Origin: an uncultured Lachnospiraceae bacterium
GTDB taxonomy: Bacteria > Bacillota > Clostridia > Lachnospirales > Lachnospiraceae
Assembly (NCBI GenBank): GCA_905201915.1
Contig: CAJKQE010000003.1
Coordinates: 34,292 to 98,291, forward strand
DNA length: 64,000 nt
Reading direction: 5' to 3'
The notes under the pieces are model-generated. The model was not told where the DNA came from. It ran no database searches and saw only the letters and a list, made by a program, of their open reading frames with translations. Shown here one piece after another: positions 27,096 through 35,763 of the stretch. A program made the position numbers and the translations under genes. Within the stretch, counting starts at the first letter, position 1; every line of letters begins with the position of its first letter.

Positions 27096-28841
27096 TTACT
27101 CTAGACTATCAAGCAAATCATTTAATGCGCTACTTATTTCATCCAGTTCTTTATTTAATTTCACGTCTTCCTCATCAACAATTACACTTGTTTCTTCATC
27201 TGGAAATTGAACAAAGTCCTCCATAATATTCTCATAAGCCTCTTTCATAATTCTATGTGCTTCTGTATGACGTTCTGAAATATGAGACTGCGTTGTTATC
27301 TTTTGTTCTTCATACTTTGCATTTTGATGATTCTTTTGTTCCTCCTGAAGAATTAATATCTCATTCCCCTTTTTAAGGATTTCCTTATCTACTTCTGCTT
27401 TTTGTTTATTAGCAATAAGCTTATCAATAAAATTAATTGCCATTGCACCAATCAACCCAGAGACAACAGCTCCAACAAAAATCCCCAAGACATTTGCCAA
27501 ACTTCCAAAAAACGGAATTTCAATCGCAAATCCAGGTACAACCATTAAACCTTTTTCAATTACTTCTCCCAAGACAATCGCACCAGTTGCTGTTAATCCA
27601 GCAATTAGAATTTTTCCCACTTCCATAACAAGAATTTCCATTGGTTTCCCTTTGTTTTCAGGAGATTTGATATAATCAATTGCTTCCTTAAGCGAACTCC
27701 ATCCTTGTTTTATAAACATCCATGCTTTCTTAATAAGACCTACAACAGGTCCAACAATTGCTGTCACGATTGTCGTCAAAACCGTATTCGTTGCATTATA
27801 TATATGTGTTTTTAATTTTCCTACAAATGAATGAATTGCTTCTTTTAAGCTGTCTAACAATGTACTCAGCTCTTTTTTTGCTGTCTTAAACCACTGAACC
27901 AATTTTGTAAAAATTTCCTTGGCTAATTCCGCTAATAGCTGCATCACAGCTGCGCGAAGTGCTTTTCCTCCAATACGAAAAGCCTCCTCTTTTCTAGACT
28001 GTTTTCCTGCTTCAATCGATTTCTGTTCACCTTCTTTTTTTCGCTTTTCGTATTCTTCTCGAGCTTCTTTATCTTTCTCACGCAATTCTTTCTCTGTTTT
28101 TTCGTCCATGTCAAAAATTTCTCTTGGTTTTTGTCCTTTGCTATTTGGACTATCTAACCAATCTTCCATTGACAAATCACCTTTTGATCGATTCATATTT
28201 GCATTCATTTCATTTAAATTCATATCACTATTAGCAAAAGAAATTCTTTCTTCTTCTGTTAAATGTGCATTCGCTCCAGCATCACGAATAATTTCTCCTG
28301 CCGAAACAGTATGATCCATATCTGTCTTTTTTTCTTTCGAACCAGATGGACGTCCTTGATCATAAGGCTTGCGAGCATCTGCTTTTAATGTAGCTTCCTC
28401 TTTCCCTGTTCTTGTTGTATGTTTTTTTACATTACCATTTTCATCTTTTTCGAAATTCTTTTGCCACTTATCATATCGTTCTTGATAGTCAATCTTCGTA
28501 TTATGTGTGGCTATTTTGCCTTTTGCAAAATTATCAGTTGTCTGAATATGAGCTTCTTTTCTCAAATCAAGATGTAATCCATTGTTGTCTTTAATAAAAT
28601 CTTCTCCTGCTTTTACAGCAACTTGATTCATAAATTGTTCCCATACAACTCCCAACATAACATTTCCCAGATGGTCAGGATCTGCAATCTTTTCTCTTTC
28701 TTCCTTCGAAATTTCCCAATTTTCTAGTTCTTTTTCTAACTGTTCTTGCAATTGCTCTTCCAATGCATCAAATTCAGCCTGATTCCTTAATCTCTCATCT
28801 ACTGGTTTTTCTTTATTCAAAATTGCACTTTCGTTTTTCAT
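27096..28841 (-). CDS. Membrane protein with HNH-like signature, unknown family
   Basis: No family name is certain. The 581 residues show a charged helical N-terminus (1-80). A polar region follows with an HNH-endonuclease-like pattern: DH at 176-177, NL at 208-209 and NRSKG at 217-221, and the spacing from the first to the second asparagine fits HNH domains. Then comes a highly charged helix (245-290), amphipathic helices (295-345), three hydrophobic segments (about 352-370, 404-427 and 446-472) and an acidic coiled tail. It is second in the operon, after the WYL regulator. Toxic or processing nuclease activity is inference; the first HNH histidine and flanking strands are not clear. Confidence 0.75.
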   Translation of the reverse strand: MKNESAILNKEKPVDERLRNQAEFDALEEQLQEQLEKELENWEISKEEREKIADPDHLGNVMLGVVWEQFMNQVAVKAGEDFIKDNNGLHLDLRKEAHIQTTDNFAKGKIATHNTKIDYQERYDKWQKNFEKDENGNVKKHTTRTGKEEATLKADARKPYDQGRPSGSKEKKTDMDHTVSAGEIIRDAGANAHLTEEERISFANSDMNLNEMNANMNRSKGDLSMEDWLDSPNSKGQKPREIFDMDEKTEKELREKDKEAREEYEKRKKEGEQKSIEAGKQSRKEEAFRIGGKALRAAVMQLLAELAKEIFTKLVQWFKTAKKELSTLLDSLKEAIHSFVGKLKTHIYNATNTVLTTIVTAIVGPVVGLIKKAWMFIKQGWSSLKEAIDYIKSPENKGKPMEILVMEVGKILIAGLTATGAIVLGEVIEKGLMVVPGFAIEIPFFGSLANVLGIFVGAVVSGLIGAMAINFIDKLIANKQKAEVDKEILKKGNEILILQEEQKNHQNAKYEEQKITTQSHISERHTEAHRIMKEAYENIMEDFVQFPDEETSVIVDEEDVKLNKELDEISSALNDLLDSLE

Positions 28842-28869
28842 TGTTTTTCCCTTCTCTTATTTCTACTAT

Positions 28870-29847
28870 TTATTTTTCTTTATACAAATTCATCATTTTC
28901 TCTATTTCTTCTCGCATTTCATCAACAAATTCCTGTGGAGCCAATGCCTTCACATAACTGCCTTGAGCCAACAAAAACATATTTACACCTGTTCCAAATG
29001 TCTCCGCCTCAATAATGGACGCTTTCCCATTTTTATCAACTACTTTCGCTGTTGGAATCTTATCTAAAATTGCCTGCACAGATGGCCCTGTAAATTCAAA
29101 TCGAATTTTCCTATTTCTTCCCGGGAACATGAACTGAATCTTTTCTCTTAATTCCCCTTCATCAAATTCATATACTTCATTCAATCCATAGTGCTTGCGA
29201 TGTTCTACCATTTTTACAATGCGATCCACTCTAAAATAAACAGCATGTTTTTGTTCATCATCCGATTTGTAAGCAATCAAATAAAAATAATAATCTGAGA
29301 ATGTAATTGCAACTGGTATCAATTTTCGTTCTACCAATTCTCTAGACATCTTATAATAAGATACTGTAATTTCCTTTTTCTCATCGATACAGCGAATCAA
29401 CTGCCATAAATTATCAATCACACTTTTACAATCGTGATGCACTTCATTATAGTGGTAAATTTCTTTTCTTATAAAGTTTTCCAGTACACTTCGACCCTTC
29501 GGACTTGTAAATCGCTTCAATTTTGTAATAATATCAATAATCTCCATTTTATTGAATGCTCTACATCCAATCATCATTTTTATGATAGCAAATAGCTCCT
29601 TATTTAACAAAAAGCTATCTAATTCTAGATAATAACTTTTAGAATTAGAAGTATATCTGAATTCTGTATTACCAACCAAATCACGATTCTCAGACAAAAA
29701 ATTTTTAATCTCACTTATATCTCTTGAAATACTTTTTGTAGATACCCCATATTCCTCAGCCAATTTTTTCACAGAAATATTTTCTCCACACATTGCTCGA
29801 TAAAATAATTCAAGCATTCTATTTTTTTTAGATCTGGTATTGCACAT
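28870..29847 (-). CDS. WYL-domain transcriptional regulator with N-terminal HTH
   Basis: The protein has a DeoR/HTH_11-type helix-turn-helix (ISVKKLAEEYGVSTKSISRD) near its start. A WYL-type ligand domain follows, with RKLIPVAITFSDYYFYLIAY and the conserved YFRVDRI tail. The WYL tripeptide is FYL here. I chose the ATG at 29847, which follows a GGAG site by 12 bases; an ATG at 29913 would add 22 residues without a ribosome site. WYL regulators often control phage-defence and stress loci. It leads a four-gene block and a palindrome lies upstream, consistent with autoregulation. Confidence 0.85.
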   Translation of the reverse strand: MCNTRSKKNRMLELFYRAMCGENISVKKLAEEYGVSTKSISRDISEIKNFLSENRDLVGNTEFRYTSNSKSYYLELDSFLLNKELFAIIKMMIGCRAFNKMEIIDIITKLKRFTSPKGRSVLENFIRKEIYHYNEVHHDCKSVIDNLWQLIRCIDEKKEITVSYYKMSRELVERKLIPVAITFSDYYFYLIAYKSDDEQKHAVYFRVDRIVKMVEHRKHYGLNEVYEFDEGELREKIQFMFPGRNRKIRFEFTGPSVQAILDKIPTAKVVDKNGKASIIEAETFGTGVNMFLLAQGSYVKALAPQEFVDEMREEIEKMMNLYKEK

Positions 29848-29909
29848 AATTTTTGCTTCTCCATTTTTGATTATCACAATTGTTATTATTTTCGTAACTG
29901 ACCACCTAT

Positions 29910-29932
29910 CCATATCTTATCATCTTATATGG
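29910..29932. promoter_or_regulatory. Inverted repeat upstream of the WYL gene
   Basis: CCATAT (29910-29915) and ATATGG (29927-29932) flank 11 bases. It lies about 65 bases upstream of the chosen WYL start and could be its operator. The evidence is position and symmetry only. Confidence 0.35.
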
Positions 29933-29991
29933 ACTGACGTGTGTCTCTCTAAAAAAATCTAGCTTTTTTAAATCGGAAAAGGAAAGAAAAA

Positions 29992-30017
29992 AGCTGACAG
30001 CACATCGGTCATCAGCT
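29992..30017 (-). terminator. Terminator upstream of the WYL operon
   Basis: On the minus strand AGCTGA and TCAGCT form a 6-bp stem followed by six T. It would stop transcription arriving from the tRNA-Arg side and insulate the WYL operon. Confidence 0.55.
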
Positions 30018-30099
30018 CATTCATCGTTAAGTAATTTTAACATATTAAATTAATTTTGTATACGCATGTAAAATTTTATTAATCCTCAAATCTCTTTCT

Positions 30100-30315
30100 T
30101 TAATAAAAAATCCTTATATTCTCAGAAATTTTACCTGTTTTCTGATATTCATGAAATATTTCAAATAACAATTTGAATGCTATCATATCAGTTCCTTCAC
30201 CGACTTTATACCAGGTTCCACTTACATTTTTCACAAAAATTTTTTTACTTTTAAACAATTGTGAAGTATTCTCTTCACGATCTTTTTTCTGCCTCCTTAT
30301 ATTTATCATGAGCAT
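30100..30315 (-). CDS. Small hypothetical protein or gene remnant
   Basis: A 71-codon frame with no recognised family. The C-terminal half looks protein-like (GTWYKVGEGTDMIAFKLLFE), while the first 25 residues are very basic. The only strong AGGAGG site lies inside the frame without a fitting in-frame start, which suggests a truncated or frameshifted gene. It lies in the decayed stretch between tRNA-Arg and the WYL operon. Confidence 0.3.
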   Translation of the reverse strand: MLMINIRRQKKDREENTSQLFKSKKIFVKNVSGTWYKVGEGTDMIAFKLLFEIFHEYQKTGKISENIRIFY

Positions 30316-30899
30316 AGATATAGCTTAATACCTGCTCGATATTTTGAAAGAATCTATTGTCTTTTTTGTCAATGATATTTTCCTAATTCAGAATACTGAA
30401 AATCTATCGGAACCTGTCTCGTATTACGATGATACAGAGCAATGTCTTCCATACCTCTGGAATAATCTCCAGCATCCGATTTCTGTTTTGACATACAGCA
30501 TTCCATCCCTTAGCATACGGGTAGTGACCGGAACCTTTCGATATCCTAGTTGCTTTGCATCAAATCGTCTTCTGTTCCTTCCGACCAGATAAATAAAAAA
30601 ACAGCCCGTCTGGTTTAAATCTTTTTTAAGATTTAATACCAGACAGACTGCTCTATCTGTAGTGGCATTACCAACAATTGAATATCGTATTTTACTAACA
30701 GATGTTGGCATATATAATCTTCATCCATCCGTACTCATTATGATTTCTATCATTTACTACACTTTACACCAATTAACAGACCTAATTTCTGTATATCAGA
30801 ATACCGAACCCTTTTGGTGGCAAACACACCATTTTCTTCTAATAAAAGGGATTTGCTCAAAAGTACGAAAACACCTTGAAAATCACTTTTGTGGTTAAA
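30316..30899. other. Gene-poor stretch beside tRNA-Arg
   Basis: I see no convincing gene in these 584 bases. Short frames exist on both strands but lack ribosome sites and family features. The one clear structure is a long hairpin at 30603-30652. It reads like eroded accessory DNA at the 3' side of a tRNA gene. Confidence 0.5.
30603..30652 (-). terminator. Long hairpin with T-run, probable terminator
   Basis: TAAATCTT and AAGATTTA flank a short T/A loop and are extended outward by CTGGT/ACCAG and GTC/GAC with small bulges. On the minus strand the hairpin is followed by TTTTTTTATTT. No complete gene precedes it, so it may belong to a lost gene or to the tRNA-Arg transcript. Confidence 0.55.
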
Positions 30900-30971
30900 C
30901 GTTTCCTGCGGGAATCGAACCCACAACTAGTGCTTAGGAGGCACTTGTTATATCCATTTAACTAAGGAAAC
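30900..30971 (-). tRNA. tRNA-Arg (anticodon CCT)
   Basis: On the minus strand the acceptor stem is GTTTCCT/AGGAAAC with discriminator G. The anticodon stem is AGTGC/GCACT around loop CTCCTAA, giving anticodon CCT (reads AGG). The T arm is GTGGG-TTCGATT-CCCGC. The length is 72 nt without an encoded CCA. Its 3' end faces the accessory block at 24.3-30.9 kb, the usual orientation for integration sites. Confidence 0.93.
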
Positions 30972-31014
30972 AAATCATATATTCATTTAATCCGAACCTA
31001 ATCATACTATAAAA

Positions 31015-31042
31015 AGGCTTATCCGTCAAGCCGGATAAGCCT
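31015..31042 (-). terminator. Terminator of the DUF3881-like gene
   Basis: AGGCTTATCCG and CGGATAAGCCT form a perfect 11-bp stem followed on the minus strand by TTTTTATAG. It lies 12 bases after the stop of the gene at 31055-31936. Confidence 0.9.
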
Positions 31043-31054
31043 CTAAATCAGCTA

Positions 31055-31936
31055 TCAATATTGAAAATCCACATATCCCTGCAGCCACACAACACCTTTA
31101 AAGCGCCTGCCCACCTGAGGTTCTCCCATTAAGTCCTGTTCATTAATGCAGATATCAAATTCCATATCATTACATCCAATACGCATCTTATAAACAACCT
31201 CTTTTGTCATGGAATTGAAAGTCTTTTCCGTCTGCAAAATTTCACCCATAACGCTATACAAATCACATTCCATTCCATAAGGCATAAAATATGTATCCAC
31301 AATACTGTAAATATCTTCATCCATCACTCGCTTGGAAATCATTGCATACATATCCATGTCCTCTATTGTCAGGCTCTCCATGGCTTCTTCATCACCATTC
31401 TTTGCTGCAGCAATTAAACGCCCTCTATTTATTGTATTATCACGACGTTTTTCTTCCTGTCCCTCCTGTTTCAGCGTAGGAAACAAAATTTTTCCGTTTT
31501 TCGCTAATCCGGACAAAATCACTCCTCTGACATCTGTAACATAATTTCCTCTGTTTCTCTGTGTCAGATATTCCCCTGCATTTTGCAGATAAAAGATAAT
31601 GGTAACTCCAATACGCATATCGTCACATGCCCCAGCAAAAGACTCATGTCCCGCATGCTTTTCAATAATTACTTCTTCCTGCAAAGTAATCCCTGTGCCG
31701 AAAAAATATGGGAAATAATATTCCATTTGGAACTCATTATTTTCATCATATTCTCCACACACAACAATACCAAAGTCATCTCCATATCTTTTTATCAGCT
31801 CTATAAAAGAATGTCCTGCTCTGCCGGCTGCTACAATTTTTTCATCATATTCATTTATTACATTATTCAAAATGCTATCCAGCTCTTTTTTACCGGATAT
31901 CTCTGAAAAACCAACTGCTTTTAAATAACTGTGCAA
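31055..31936 (-). CDS. DUF3881-like conserved protein
   Basis: The 293-residue protein begins MHSYLKAVGFSEI and resembles the DUF3881 family common in Lachnospiraceae, whose function is unknown. It has no signal peptide or membrane segment. A mixed alpha/beta N-terminal half includes the YYFPYFFG and HAGHESFAGACDD segments. An acidic segment (ENNE, near residue 65) and an Arg-rich stretch (KRRDNTINRGRL) follow. It ends 15 bases from serS on the same strand and has its own terminator, so it is likely the last gene of the parA-parB-serS transcript. Confidence 0.7.
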   Translation of the reverse strand: MHSYLKAVGFSEISGKKELDSILNNVINEYDEKIVAAGRAGHSFIELIKRYGDDFGIVVCGEYDENNEFQMEYYFPYFFGTGITLQEEVIIEKHAGHESFAGACDDMRIGVTIIFYLQNAGEYLTQRNRGNYVTDVRGVILSGLAKNGKILFPTLKQEGQEEKRRDNTINRGRLIAAAKNGDEEAMESLTIEDMDMYAMISKRVMDEDIYSIVDTYFMPYGMECDLYSVMGEILQTEKTFNSMTKEVVYKMRIGCNDMEFDICINEQDLMGEPQVGRRFKGVVWLQGYVDFQY

Positions 31937-31950
31937 GGAGTACCTCCTTC

Positions 31951-33237
31951 TTATTTATTCGGTTTAATTGCACTCATACCACCCATATATGGTCTTAATG
32001 CTTCCGGAATACTTACAGAACCATCTGCCTGCAAATTATTTTCCAGAAATGCAATTAACATTCTTGGTGGTGCAACAACAGTATTATTTAATGTATGTGC
32101 CAAATATTTTTCACCTTTACCATTTACACGAATTTTTAATCTTCTTGCCTGTGCATCTCCCAGATTAGAGCAACTTCCTACTTCAAAATATTTTTTCTGT
32201 CTTGGAGACCATGCTTCCACGTCTACGGATTTCACTTTCAAATCAGCCAAATCCCCGGAGCAGCACTCTAAAGTTCTTACCGGAATATCTAAAGAACGGA
32301 ATAAATCTACGGTGTTTTGCCATAATTTATCAAACCACATTGGGCTTTCTTCTGGTTTACAAACAACAATCATTTCCTGCTTTTCAAACTGGTGAATTCT
32401 GTAAACACCTCTTTCTTCCAATCCGTGAGCTCCTTTTTCTTTACGGAAACATGGAGAATAACTTGTCAATGTTTTTGGCAATTCTTCTTCAGGAATGATA
32501 GTATCAATAAATTTACCAATCATAGAATGCTCACTTGTTCCGATAAGATATAAGTCTTCTCCTTCAATCTTATACATCATAGCATCCATTTCTGCAAAAC
32601 TCATAACACCTGTAACAACGTCACTTCTAATCATAAAAGGTGGAATGCAATAAGTAAATCCACGATTAATCATAAAGTCTCTTGCATAAGAAATAACTGC
32701 AGAATGAAGTCTTGCAATATCACCCATAAGGTAATAAAATCCGTTTCCTGCTACCTTTCTTGCACTATCTAAGTCAATTCCGTTAAAGCTTTCCATAATA
32801 TCTGCATGATATGGAATTTCATAATCAGGCACTATCGGTTCGCCATATTTCTGTACTTCTACATTTTCACTGTCATCTTTTCCAATTGGAACAGAAGGGT
32901 CAATAATGTTTGGAATTGTCATCATAATTGTCTTGATTTTTTCTTCTACTTCTTTTTCTTCTGCTGACAATCTTTCTACTGTTTCAGCATTTGCTGTAAC
33001 CTGCTTCTTGGCTTCTTCTGCTTCTTCTCTTTTGCCTTCTTTCATTAAGCCGCCAATCATTTTTGAAATTTTATTTCTTTCTGCTCTCAGTGCTTCTACT
33101 TCCTGTTTAATTTCACGATTTCTCTTATCCAGTTCAATCACTTCATCTACCATAGGAAGTTTATTATCCTGAAATTTATTTCTAATATTCTGCTTTACTA
33201 CCTCTGGGTTTTCTCTTAAAAATCTAATATCTAACAT
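31951..33237 (-). CDS. serS: Seryl-tRNA synthetase
   Basis: The 428-residue protein has the SerRS architecture: an N-terminal antiparallel coiled-coil arm (about 25-105) that grips the long variable arm of tRNA-Ser, then a class II core. Motif 2 is visible in PCFRKEKGAHGLEERGVYR and motif 3 in NTVVAPPRMLIAFLENN. It charges serine onto tRNA-Ser and tRNA-Sec in the cytosol. The gene is 25 bases downstream of the DUF4446 gene. No T-box leader fits in that gap, so it depends on the upstream promoter. Confidence 0.97.
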   Translation of the reverse strand: MLDIRFLRENPEVVKQNIRNKFQDNKLPMVDEVIELDKRNREIKQEVEALRAERNKISKMIGGLMKEGKREEAEEAKKQVTANAETVERLSAEEKEVEEKIKTIMMTIPNIIDPSVPIGKDDSENVEVQKYGEPIVPDYEIPYHADIMESFNGIDLDSARKVAGNGFYYLMGDIARLHSAVISYARDFMINRGFTYCIPPFMIRSDVVTGVMSFAEMDAMMYKIEGEDLYLIGTSEHSMIGKFIDTIIPEEELPKTLTSYSPCFRKEKGAHGLEERGVYRIHQFEKQEMIVVCKPEESPMWFDKLWQNTVDLFRSLDIPVRTLECCSGDLADLKVKSVDVEAWSPRQKKYFEVGSCSNLGDAQARRLKIRVNGKGEKYLAHTLNNTVVAPPRMLIAFLENNLQADGSVSIPEALRPYMGGMSAIKPNK

Positions 33238-33262
33238 ATCTTCTCTCCTTTAATTTACATAA

Positions 33263-33787
33263 CTATATATCAAATTCACTTTCTTCTACTCCGAAATTAA
33301 TTGCGGTTTTCAGAGCTTCCACTTCTTCTTCACTAAGTCTTATATAGGATTCCCCATTTACGATTTCTTTAATATAAAGGAAACAATTTTCTCTACTGTG
33401 AATAGCATTTAATAAAAATCCTGTATTATTTGTATCCAACATTGCTAAAACAAAGCTTAATTTACCGCCCATATCCTCAAAAGCATCATATTTTACTATT
33501 CCATACTTATTCAAGGACATATTCTGCATTTTTTCCAGTTTTTCAACATTTTCTGCATTCAACTGTAATTCTACAGCCAGTTTCTCAATTAAATCAAACT
33601 TTCTTTTAAAAAGCTTCTCTAACGACTGTCCATCTTTCCCTTTCATAAAAATCGCATATTTTTTACTAAGCCGATTAAGTCCTAGGGATAAATTAAATAC
33701 ACATATTAATAGTATAACCACAACTACTAAAAGCATTAGTAATAAAATACCGGAATAAGACTGCATACTACTTACAAATTTCTCCAT
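33263..33787 (-). CDS. DUF4446 membrane-anchored protein
   Basis: The 174-residue protein has one N-terminal membrane segment (about 13-36), a helical linker and the DUF4446 core with KYGIVKYDAFEDMGGKLSF and LDTNNTGFLLNAIHSRE. The family has no known function and is regularly encoded next to parB in Clostridia, as here (18 bases after parB). A link to chromosome segregation is inference from gene order. Confidence 0.85.
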   Translation of the reverse strand: MEKFVSSMQSYSGILLLMLLVVVVILLICVFNLSLGLNRLSKKYAIFMKGKDGQSLEKLFKRKFDLIEKLAVELQLNAENVEKLEKMQNMSLNKYGIVKYDAFEDMGGKLSFVLAMLDTNNTGFLLNAIHSRENCFLYIKEIVNGESYIRLSEEEVEALKTAINFGVEESEFDI

Positions 33788-33805
33788 AGTGTTCTACACA
33801 GCTCC

Positions 33806-34714
33806 TTATCTGACGCTTTCAAAAAGTTCTACAATCCGTTCCAGTTCATCCTGAGAATAATATTCAATCTCAATTTTTCCTTTATTATTGTTTTTACGAC
33901 GAATTGCAACTTTTGAGCCAATAATTCCTTTGATTTTTTCCTCTAACTGCTCATAAACCAAATCCTGAGCCGTATCTCTTGTTTTTTCTTCCTTCTTTGG
34001 TGCAGGATTTAAAAATTCCTTTACTAATTTTTCTGTTTCTCTTACATTTAGCTTTTCATCAAAAACTTTTACTGCCGCTGCATACTGACTTTCTTTATCC
34101 TCAATTGCTAAAAGAGCTCTTGCATGACCTGTGGAAATCATTTCTTCAATAAGCATTTGCTGTACTCTTTCATCCAATTTTAAAAGTCTCATAGAATTTG
34201 TAACTGCAGTTCTGCTCTTAGCAACTCTCTCTGCAATTACATCCTGTTTTAAATGAAATTCATCTATTAGTCTTCTATAAGCTGCAGCTTCTTCTATGGG
34301 ATTTAAGTTTTCTCTTTGAATATTTTCAATCAAAGAAATTTCAACAGTTTCCTGTTCTGTAAGTTCTTTAATAATCACAGGAACTTCTTTAATCCCAGCT
34401 AACTTTGATGCTCTCCATCGTCTCTCACCGGCAATAATCTCAAAATAGTCGCCCTTTTGTTTTACCAGCAATGGCTGCAAAACACCAAATTGTTTAATAG
34501 ACTCTGCCAGTTCCAACAAAGCATCTTCATCAAATTGTTTTCTAGGCTGTTTTCTGTTTGGTTCTACCTGCGTAAGTTTCACTTTAAGCACAGAATTTGC
34601 TTTTTGTTCCTTAGGAGCAGCCACTTTTTTTGTTGCTGTTTTTCTTGGTTTTGACGCTGTTTCACTAATCATTGCATCAAGACCTCTTCCTAATCCGCCT
34701 TTTCTTACCGTCAT
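33806..34714 (-). CDS. parB: Chromosome partitioning protein ParB (Spo0J)
   Basis: The 302-residue protein has the CTP-binding motif [10 protein letters not shown] and the [14 protein letters not shown] segment. A central helix-turn-helix ([20 protein letters not shown]) recognises parS. A C-terminal dimerisation domain follows. It loads onto parS sites, three of which are close by (35570-36813), and spreads as a CTP-dependent clamp. Its start overlaps the parA stop by 4 bases. Confidence 0.97.
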   Translation of the reverse strand: MTVRKGGLGRGLDAMISETASKPRKTATKKVAAPKEQKANSVLKVKLTQVEPNRKQPRKQFDEDALLELAESIKQFGVLQPLLVKQKGDYFEIIAGERRWRASKLAGIKEVPVIIKELTEQETVEISLIENIQRENLNPIEEAAAYRRLIDEFHLKQDVIAERVAKSRTAVTNSMRLLKLDERVQQMLIEEMISTGHARALLAIEDKESQYAAAVKVFDEKLNVRETEKLVKEFLNPAPKKEEKTRDTAQDLVYEQLEEKIKGIIGSKVAIRRKNNNKGKIEIEYYSQDELERIVELFESVR

Positions 34715-35481
34715 TCTTCTTCCTCCCTGGATAATACTTCCTCTGCCAAGAGACGATAGCTTTCTGCACCCACAGATTTTGTATCATATAGATTGATTGG
34801 AATGCCATAGCTAGGCGCTTCTGCCAAACGCACATTTCTAGGAATAATCGTTTTGTAAATTGACTGATGTAAATTTTCTTTTACATTTTCCACCACTTGT
34901 AAGGAAAGATTTGTTCTTGCATCATACATAGTAAATACAACGCCTTCTATAATCAATTCCGGATTTAATCTTTCCTGTACCAGCTCAATTGTATGAATTA
35001 ACTGTGTTAATCCTTCCAATGCATAATACTCGCACTGAATTGGAACTAATACAGAATTTGCAGTTGTCATTGCATTAATCGTAAGTATATTTAAAGAAGG
35101 TGGACAATCCATAATAATAAAATCATATTTATCTTTTACAGTATCAATATGATTTTTCAATAAATACTCTCTTCCTTCTACACTTACCAACTCAATTTCG
35201 GCTCCTGCCAAATTCATGTTTGATGGAATTAAAGATAAATTTTCAATCACATTCTCAATAATACAATCCTTTAGTTCGCACTCTCCTACAAGAAGCTCAT
35301 ATAAAGTAGCTTCTGCATTATCTTTATCCACGCCCACACCACTTGTTGTGTTTCCCTGCGGATCAATATCAATCAATAATACTTTTTGATTTAATTCTGC
35401 AAGACATGCAGAAAGATTGATAGCAGTAGTAGATTTTCCTACTCCGCCCTTTTGATTTGCGATTGCAATAATTCTTCCCAC
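34711..35481 (-). CDS. parA: Chromosome partitioning ATPase ParA (Soj)
   Basis: The 256-residue P-loop ATPase has the deviant Walker [13 protein letters not shown] (residues 10-21), Walker A-prime IDIDPQGN and Walker [12 protein letters not shown]. It drives segregation with ParB and in related species modulates DnaA at the origin. It is the first gene of the parA-parB-DUF4446-serS transcript; parS lies upstream. Confidence 0.97.
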   Translation of the reverse strand: MGRIIAIANQKGGVGKSTTAINLSACLAELNQKVLLIDIDPQGNTTSGVGVDKDNAEATLYELLVGECELKDCIIENVIENLSLIPSNMNLAGAEIELVSVEGREYLLKNHIDTVKDKYDFIIMDCPPSLNILTINAMTTANSVLVPIQCEYYALEGLTQLIHTIELVQERLNPELIIEGVVFTMYDARTNLSLQVVENVKENLHQSIYKTIIPRNVRLAEAPSYGIPINLYDTKSVGAESYRLLAEEVLSREEEE

Positions 35482-35569
35482 TTGAATTTCCCCTTATTGT
35501 GTTGAAATGTCTTATATCTAATAGTTCAAGACTCATTATAACACCTTTCTATTTTTAATGCTATATAAA

Positions 35570-35585
35570 TGTTTCACGTGAAACA
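35570..35585. promoter_or_regulatory. parS site 1
   Basis: TGTTTCACGTGAAACA, a perfect 16-bp palindrome identical to the bacterial parS consensus bound by ParB, upstream of parA. Confidence 0.95.
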
Positions 35586-35613
35586 TTTTTTTATATTTTT
35601 TTAGATACACAAA

Positions 35614-35629
35614 TGTTTCACGTGAAACA
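35614..35629. promoter_or_regulatory. parS site 2
   Basis: A second perfect TGTTTCACGTGAAACA, 44 bases from site 1 (start to start), between parA and the divergent hydrolase gene. Confidence 0.95.
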
Positions 35630-35763
35630 TTTTCCAGTCAAAGACTTTTTCTTGTATAATCTTTTGCAATGTTTTATAATATATATAATATTAGGAATAG
35701 GAAATTCTCCTATTATTTTTTGAGTTTCTATATTTACAGATTTTTTCAGGAGGCTGATAAATT

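Noticed and set aside
30344..30711. Two overlapping frames of 82 and 95 codons on opposite strands
   Set aside because: Neither has a ribosome site or family-like sequence, and the minus-strand frame runs through the hairpin at 30603-30652.
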